Shown here one piece after another: positions 53,070-57,323 of a DNA stretch of 57,323 nt. Each line of letters opens with the position of its first letter. Position 1 is the first letter of the stretch. Source of the stretch: Flaviramulus sp. (GTDB taxonomy: Bacteria > Bacteroidota > Bacteroidia > Flavobacteriales > Flavobacteriaceae); contig JANQTJ010000010.1 of NCBI GenBank assembly GCA_030731745.1, positions 1 to 57,323 of the forward strand. The letters are read 5' to 3'. The position numbers and the translations under genes are program-made. Below the pieces are notes generated by a model that was given only the letters and a program-made list of their open reading frames with translations, was not told the DNA's origin and searched no databases.

Positions 53070-54494
53070 CTATTCCTCAAAAAAGTCATCATTAAATCCT
53101 ATGAGGTAAAGTTTATCTTTTGCTCTTGTAATTGCTGTGTATAACCAACGCAAATATTCTTTATCAATACCATTTGGTAAGTATGGTTGTTCTACAAAAA
53201 CAGTTTGCCATTGGCCTCCTTGTGATTTATGACAGGTTATTGCGTAAGAAAACTTAACTTGTAAAGCGTTAAAATGCTTACTACTCTTTACTTTCAAAAA
53301 TTTTTTGTAGTTACTTGTCTCGTTTTCGAAGTCTTTCATAACTTCTTGATACAACTTATTAGAGTCTTCATAAGATAAAGATGGAGACTCGGCATCAATC
53401 GTATCCAAAAGTAATACCGTTTCAAAAGGTTGCATTTTGGGGTAATCAACCATTCTCACTTTTACTTCGGCAAAACGAAAATCATAAAGTTCTATAATAT
53501 TAAAAATTTCTAAAACTTCAATAATATCGCCATTAGCAATAAAACCAGCCTCCGTAGTAGGCTTAATCCAGAAATAATTATTCTTTACTACCATTAAAAA
53601 ATCACCGGTAGTAAGCTCATTTTCGTTAAAAAGTATTCGGTTTCGAATTTGCTGATTGTATAAATTGGCTCGTTTATTACTTCTTACAATTATGGCAGTT
53701 TCCTCTTTACCCAAATCGCTATAAGCATCATTAATGGCGTCCATAATTTCTAGACCATCAATTAGCCTAATTATATCTTTAAAATTATTTAAATCAAATT
53801 TAAATGAATTATGAATTGAATGGTTTAAAGCTTCTCGTAAAACAGTTGCATTAACAAGAATACCTGAGTTTTGCTCTTGCCTAACTACTTCATCAAGCTC
53901 CATTTTAGTAACTTGTTTGTTATAATTTAAACTAAGTGTATCTTCATTTAAAGCAGGACTTAAATCTAATTTTACGGGTGGCAATTGAGCGGTATCACCA
54001 ATTAAAAGTAATTTACACTGATGACCAGAGTAAACATATTGCATCAAATCATCTAACAACGATCCATTTTCAAATAATTTTGACTCTCCAGGCGTATCAG
54101 GTATCATAGAGGCTTCATCTACTATAAAAATGGTGTTTTTATGTTTATTAGGTTGTAGAACAAATTTTACACCACCATTTTTTTCTTTTTTAGGGAAGTA
54201 AATTTTTTTATGTATGGTAAAGGCTTCTTTTCCTGAGTAATTTGATATTACTTTTGCTGCTCTACCAGTTGGTGCCATAAGTACGGCACTTTTTTTAGCT
54301 TTCCACAAATTAGTCACTATTGTACCAACAATAGTAGTTTTTCCTGTTCCTGCATATCCTTTAAGTAAGTAGAGCGCATTATTTTCTTTACTAAAAATAA
54401 ATTCAGAAAGTTGATGTAAAACAATATTTTGTTTTACGGTTGGTTGAAACGGAAACTGTTGTTTTATAAGTGAATAGAATTCGGATGCGGTCAT
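53070..54494 (-). CDS. RecD2/PIF1-like superfamily 1 helicase
   Basis: A 474-residue SF1B helicase: Walker A in LLKGYAGTGKTTIVGTIV, motif II IFIVDEASMIPD, motif III LLLIGDTAQLPPV, motif IV-like VVRQEQ, and the C-terminal UvrD_C_2 region with FSYAITCHKSQGGQWQTVFVEQP and WLYTAITRAKDKLYLIG. It is shorter than RecD2, as usual for the stand-alone Bacteroidota type. Probably involved in DNA repair or replication restart. It heads the minus-strand run that goes down to the acyltransferase. Confidence 0.88.
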   Translation of the reverse strand: MTASEFYSLIKQQFPFQPTVKQNIVLHQLSEFIFSKENNALYLLKGYAGTGKTTIVGTIVTNLWKAKKSAVLMAPTGRAAKVISNYSGKEAFTIHKKIYFPKKEKNGGVKFVLQPNKHKNTIFIVDEASMIPDTPGESKLFENGSLLDDLMQYVYSGHQCKLLLIGDTAQLPPVKLDLSPALNEDTLSLNYNKQVTKMELDEVVRQEQNSGILVNATVLREALNHSIHNSFKFDLNNFKDIIRLIDGLEIMDAINDAYSDLGKEETAIIVRSNKRANLYNQQIRNRILFNENELTTGDFLMVVKNNYFWIKPTTEAGFIANGDIIEVLEIFNIIELYDFRFAEVKVRMVDYPKMQPFETVLLLDTIDAESPSLSYEDSNKLYQEVMKDFENETSNYKKFLKVKSSKHFNALQVKFSYAITCHKSQGGQWQTVFVEQPYLPNGIDKEYLRWLYTAITRAKDKLYLIGFNDDFFEE

Positions 54495-54522
54495 TAAATA
54501 AAGTACCTTTTTAAAAATTATT

Positions 54523-54530
54523 CAAAGATA
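54523..54530 (-). promoter_or_regulatory. -7 promoter element for the RecD-like helicase gene
   Basis: The minus strand reads TATCTTTG (TAnnTTTG), 29 bases before the ATG at 54494. It is divergent from the next promoter at 54577. Confidence 0.5.
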
Positions 54531-54576
54531 GAAATGATTTTTACTCTCATAGGTTTTTACGATTAAAAAAAAATTG

Positions 54577-54584
54577 TAGATTTG
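54577..54584 (+). promoter_or_regulatory. -7 promoter element for the membrane-protein/DUF3822/rsmD operon
   Basis: TAGATTTG matches TAnnTTTG; transcription would start near 54591. The TTG at 54582 that extends the following frame would be inside the promoter, so the ATG at 54624 is the real start. Confidence 0.55.
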
Positions 54585-54623
54585 CTAAATACCTTTAATA
54601 ACTTTTTAATTCAAAAACATACT

Positions 54624-55358
54624 ATGTTAACATTTATTCTTATTGCAGTTGCAGTGATATTAGTTACAATTGGCCTAGTAAAGCTGGTTGACAAATTTAT
54701 ACCTTCTAAGTTTAAACCCATTTTAAACATAGTCCTTTGGTTATTAATTGCTTTCTTAGGTTACCAGACTTATTTGTCTATTTATGAGCCAATTCAATTT
54801 AATAAAGTAAAAAACAAGCGCTACGCAGAGGTTATTAAGAGTTTAATTGATATTAGAGATGCGCAATTAGCCCATAAACAAGTAACTGGTAAGTTCACAG
54901 ACAACTTTGATAATTTAGTGAAGTTTCTTGATACTGCAGAATTTACTATTACGCAAAGACGTGATTCTACGATTCCCGATGTAGAAGCTACTAAGCGTTT
55001 TGGAGTAGATATGGTAAAAGAAATTACTGTGATTGACACATTAGGGTTTGTATCTATAAAAGATTCTTTATTCAAAAACTCAAGTCGTTATAAAACAATG
55101 ATGAACGTTCCTAATACATCAGGTGAGAAATTTAAAATGCAAGCTGGATTTTTAGAACAAAATAATATTAAGATACCCGTTTTTGAAGCATCGGTTTTAA
55201 AAAATGTTATTTTAGCTGATCAAAATAAGGATCTTTTAACACAAGAAAATCAAGTAGTATCAGTTGACGGTGTAAACGGTGATAAATTAAAAGTAGGCTC
55301 TATGGATGAAGTTAACACTAACGGAAACTGGCCTAAAACATATGGCTCTGCAGAATAA
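54624..55358 (+). CDS. Conserved membrane-anchored hypothetical protein
   Basis: 244 residues from ATG 54624. Two membrane helices at the N-terminus (LTFILIAVAVILVTIGLVKL and ILNIVLWLLIAFLGYQTYL) are followed by a soluble region with ALIDIRDAQ-like RYAEVIKSLIDIRDAQLAHKQVTGKFTDNFDNLVKFLDT, which resembles the helix-to-sheet segment of pilin-like proteins. The start is set by the promoter at 54577. It overlaps the DUF3822 gene by 17 bases. Conserved in flavobacteria, as far as I can recall; function unknown. Confidence 0.7.
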   Translation: MLTFILIAVAVILVTIGLVKLVDKFIPSKFKPILNIVLWLLIAFLGYQTYLSIYEPIQFNKVKNKRYAEVIKSLIDIRDAQLAHKQVTGKFTDNFDNLVKFLDTAEFTITQRRDSTIPDVEATKRFGVDMVKEITVIDTLGFVSIKDSLFKNSSRYKTMMNVPNTSGEKFKMQAGFLEQNNIKIPVFEASVLKNVILADQNKDLLTQENQVVSVDGVNGDKLKVGSMDEVNTNGNWPKTYGSAE

Positions 55359-56163
55359 ATATTCTAATAAATTAACTAAACTAAAATTGTCCATTCAAAC
55401 AAGTTTGAGTGGACTTTCTTTTTGTATTCTAAATTCAGAAACAAATACTATTACATATTTAAAAGATATTAATTTTGAAAAAAAATTAAATCACTTAGAG
55501 TTATTAGATGTTTTAAAAAAGCATTTTGAAACTGATTCTGACCTTAACAATAATTTTGAGGAAGTTATCATTATTCATGATAACCAATTATCTGCATTAG
55601 TACCAAAACCACTATTTAACGAAGATTGCTTAGCTGATTATTTAAAATTTAGTTCTAAAATCCTTAAATCAGATTTTATAGCATATGATGAACTTTTAAT
55701 AAATGATAGCGTTAATGTTTATGTGCCCTATATAAACATAAACAACTTTATTTATGACATCTTTGGTGACTTTACATACAAACACCTATCAAGTGTTTTA
55801 ATATCAAATATCTTACAAATAGAAAAACATTCAGAAACTGTTAAAGCTCACGTAAATATAAGTAAACATCAATTTGAACTTATCATTACAGAGAAAGCTA
55901 AATTAGTACTGTATAATACCTTTAAGCATAACACTAAAGAAGATTTTATATATTTCCTTTTATTCACTCTTGAGCAATTAAACTTAAACCCAGAAACACT
56001 TAATTTAGTTTTTATAGGAGATGTAAATAAGGATGATCAAATCTATAATATAGCTTATAAATACATACGAAATATCAGTTTTGGTAATAGGCACGATACT
56101 TACAAATACATCAATATACCCAAAACAGCATATTCAAACTTTACTTTAATAAATAGCTTTTAA
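55342..56163 (+). CDS. DUF3822 family protein
   Basis: 273 residues from ATG 55342 (ALQNKYSNKLTKLKLSIQTS); an upstream ATG at 55306 would overlap more of the previous gene. KLSIQTSLSGLSFCILNSETNTI and VYVPYININNFIYDIFGDFTYKH fit DUF3822, an actin/ASKHA-like family that in Bacteroidota is regularly found next to rsmD. Function unknown. Its stop overlaps the rsmD ATG by one base (TAATG). Confidence 0.82.
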   Translation: MALQNKYSNKLTKLKLSIQTSLSGLSFCILNSETNTITYLKDINFEKKLNHLELLDVLKKHFETDSDLNNNFEEVIIIHDNQLSALVPKPLFNEDCLADYLKFSSKILKSDFIAYDELLINDSVNVYVPYININNFIYDIFGDFTYKHLSSVLISNILQIEKHSETVKAHVNISKHQFELIITEKAKLVLYNTFKHNTKEDFIYFLLFTLEQLNLNPETLNLVFIGDVNKDDQIYNIAYKYIRNISFGNRHDTYKYINIPKTAYSNFTLINSF

Positions 56164-56705
56164 TGCGCATAATATCAGGATTATACAAAAGTAGAAAAAT
56201 TGTAGCCCCTAAAAACTTACCCGTTAGGCCAACTACTGATATGGCTAAAGAATCTCTTTTCAACATCATCAATAACACATATTATTTTGATGATATTTCG
56301 GTATTAGATTTATTTGCAGGTACAGGCAATATAAGTTACGAATTTGCATCAAGAGGCACTGAAAAAATTACATGTGTAGATCAAGATTTTGGATGTGTAA
56401 AATTTATAAACCAAACTTCAGAAGCTTTCGAGATGCCTATAGATATCATAAAAAGCGATGTATTTAAGTATCTAGAAAAAGCAACCCAACAAGCCAATAT
56501 TATTTTTGCCGATCCGCCTTACGATTTCTCTGACACGCTTTTTGCTAAAATTCCAGAATTAGTATTTCAAAACAATCTGCTGTTGCCAGATGGTCTTTTA
56601 ATCATAGAGCACTCAAAGCACACCAATTTATCCGCACTACCCTATTACGACTATTCAAAAAGTTATGGCGGTAATATGTTTAGTTTCTTTAAAAATATGC
56701 CTTAA
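56163..56705 (+). CDS. rsmD: 16S rRNA (guanine(966)-N2)-methyltransferase
   Basis: 180 residues. RIISGLYKSRKIVAPKNLPVRPTTDMAKESLFNII at the N-terminus, SAM motif I VLDLFAGTGNISYEFASRG and catalytic motif IV IIFADPPYDF (D/N-PPY/F) are diagnostic of RsmD, which methylates G966 in the 30S subunit. Coupled to DUF3822 through TAATG. It ends in a hairpin shared with the convergent rnpB. Confidence 0.92.
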   Translation: MRIISGLYKSRKIVAPKNLPVRPTTDMAKESLFNIINNTYYFDDISVLDLFAGTGNISYEFASRGTEKITCVDQDFGCVKFINQTSEAFEMPIDIIKSDVFKYLEKATQQANIIFADPPYDFSDTLFAKIPELVFQNNLLLPDGLLIIEHSKHTNLSALPYYDYSKSYGGNMFSFFKNMP

Positions 56706-56710
56706 AAACA

Positions 56711-56736
56711 AAGCTCTTTGCTTTAACAAAGAGCCT
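56711..56736. terminator. Bidirectional terminator of rsmD and rnpB
   Basis: GCTCTTTG (56713-56720) and CAAAGAGC (56727-56734) form an 8-bp stem around a 6-base loop. The minus-strand side runs into TTTGTTTTT, a good tail for the RNase P RNA; the plus side (CTGTTT) is weaker. Confidence 0.8.
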
Positions 56737-56743
56737 GTTTAAA

Positions 56744-57057
56744 TAAGTAAATCTATAAGCCGAATTCTGTACTCTTTCTTAAAAAAGAAAAAGCCCTTAT
56801 CATTTATCTCAGTACATTGTTACCAATACACTTTAGCTGCCTACCCTCCAACAATCGAGCGTGCAGCCCTCAAACGTTGGTATACATGGCATTGCACCAC
56901 ATAGAGTTTACCTGGTTTCACTACAGCATGACCTGTACATACTTTCTGTTGCACTTTTCCTAACCTCACGGCTGGTGGTTATTAGCCACTATGTTGCACT
57001 ACGGTGTTCGGACTTTCCTCCCGAAGCTAAACTTCGAGCGATAAGGCGTTTTACTTA
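56744..57057 (-). ncRNA. rnpB: RNase P RNA
   Basis: The minus strand contains the conserved RNase P RNA blocks in the right order: GGAGGAAAGTCCGAAC near the 5' end, AACAGAAAG, AGTGAAACCAGGTAAACTC, GAGGGTAGGCAGC and the 3' ACAGAATTCGGCTTAT. The ends pair as helix P1 (TAAGTAAA at the 5' end with TTTACTTA at the 3' end), which sets the limits to within a few bases. It is the catalytic RNA that matures tRNA 5' ends. A plus-strand ORF inside it is spurious. Confidence 0.94.
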
Positions 57058-57060
57058 CCG

Positions 57061-57068
57061 CAAAGTTA
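57061..57068 (-). promoter_or_regulatory. -7 promoter element of rnpB
   Basis: The minus strand reads TAACTTTG, an exact TAnnTTTG, only 4 bases before the predicted 5' end of the RNA. The match between promoter position and P1 helix end supports both. Confidence 0.7.
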
Positions 57069-57107
57069 CAACAAACAAAAACTAAAAACATAGTTTATTT
57101 TAATATT

Positions 57108-57192
57108 TGGGCGTTACCCTTTGGGTCAGGCTTTCACTACTTGCTACCTCCTTGCGTCGGCGAGCTCAAACAAACCGTTCAATCCTTAACGC
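57108..57192. repeat. Structured intergenic repeat with imperfect terminal inverted repeats
   Basis: TTGGGCGTTACCC near the left end and CCTTAACGCAA near the right end are imperfect inverted repeats (GCGTTA core) enclosing a GC-richer core with CCTTGCGTCGGCGAGCTC. From memory, GGGCGTTACC...TTAACGCAA elements recur as non-coding repeats in Flavobacteriaceae genomes. It lies upstream of the rnpB promoter. No ORF is credible here or in 57193-57323. Confidence 0.5.
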
Positions 57193-57323
57193 AAGTGATT
57201 GATATACTGTTATTTAAATAGAATGGTTATTTGGTTTTAGAATGGTTCGTTTAACGGTTTTCGGAGTACGAAACCTCGCTTTTGGGGTAGGTGCTGTTTT
57301 AGCCAATGGTTATTCTAATCATT

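Noticed and set aside
56861..57085. Plus-strand ORF of 74 codons
   Set aside because: It lies on the opposite strand inside the RNase P RNA gene and has no protein-like features.
1..57323. tRNA genes, insertion sequences, prophage or defence systems
   Set aside because: No tRNA-like clover leaf with a conserved T-loop, no transposase, integrase, toxin-antitoxin or restriction-system gene was seen; the lone SF2 helicase has no such partners.

Overview
The window looks like a chromosomal segment of a marine-type member of the Flavobacteriaceae (Bacteroidota). The base composition is strongly AT-rich. Three secreted products (one of them broken) carry type IX secretion (T9SS) C-terminal sorting domains. 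Lipoproteins are common, start codons are preceded by A-rich stretches rather than Shine-Dalgarno sequences, and many genes have the Bacteroidota -7 promoter element TAnnTTTG. Most genes are ordinary housekeeping or metabolic genes; the unusual material lies at about 4 kb, 18.7-21.3 kb, 34 kb and the right end.

Layout. 0-4 kb (minus): a BspA-type leucine-rich-repeat surface protein and a cadherin-repeat lipoprotein. 4.2-6.8 kb (plus): a membrane-spanning beta-propeller/LytTR regulator, with two pairs of GTGAC direct repeats upstream that look like LytTR operators. 6.9-8.1 kb: a CIA30-like protein and an exported intradiol-dioxygenase-like protein. 8.4-10.7 kb: a Tat-exported HisC-like aminotransferase coupled to an AEC transporter. 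10.9-15.8 kb (minus): a run of cold-shock protein, PPK2, two EamA transporters, a GT9 glycosyltransferase and a dienelactone-hydrolase-like lipoprotein. 16-18.7 kb: a DEAD/DEAH helicase diverging from an aldo/keto reductase.

18.7-21.3 kb is a decay zone. A T9SS secreted protein and a conserved flavobacterial secreted protein each have two in-frame nonsense codons, and an exbD gene has two frameshifts. Between them lie two tandem very short ORFs with similar C-termini, the first ending inside a strong terminator hairpin. 21.3-23.7 kb: a 3D-domain lipoprotein and a fused E1 alpha/beta dehydrogenase. 23.9-27.8 kb (plus): a compact operon of a 2OG-Fe(II) oxygenase, an eIF1-like factor, a DUF1835 protein, a nucleoside phosphorylase and a signal-less substrate-binding protein. 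27.9-32.4 kb: a TlpA-like lipoprotein and a large S8 protease. 32.5-34.0 kb (minus): Nnr.

34.1-39.1 kb is the threonine operon thrA-thrB-thrC, preceded by a Thr/Ile-rich leader ORF and a hairpin plus T-run, i.e. a probable transcription attenuator. 39-45 kb (plus): a GNAT enzyme, a vanadium-haloperoxidase-like lipoprotein, gcvT, an SDR, phhB and a YebC regulator. 45-48.6 kb: a NYN/LOTUS protein and a large secreted zinc metalloprotease. 48.7-54.5 kb (minus): a RecD-like helicase, DUF4126, a secreted protein, kdsB, a HAD phosphatase, kdnB and an acyltransferase; kdsB with kdnB suggests lipid A containing 8-amino-Kdo. 54.6-56.7 kb (plus): a membrane protein, DUF3822 and rsmD. The right end holds the RNase P RNA gene on the minus strand with its own promoter and terminator, followed by a structured intergenic repeat.
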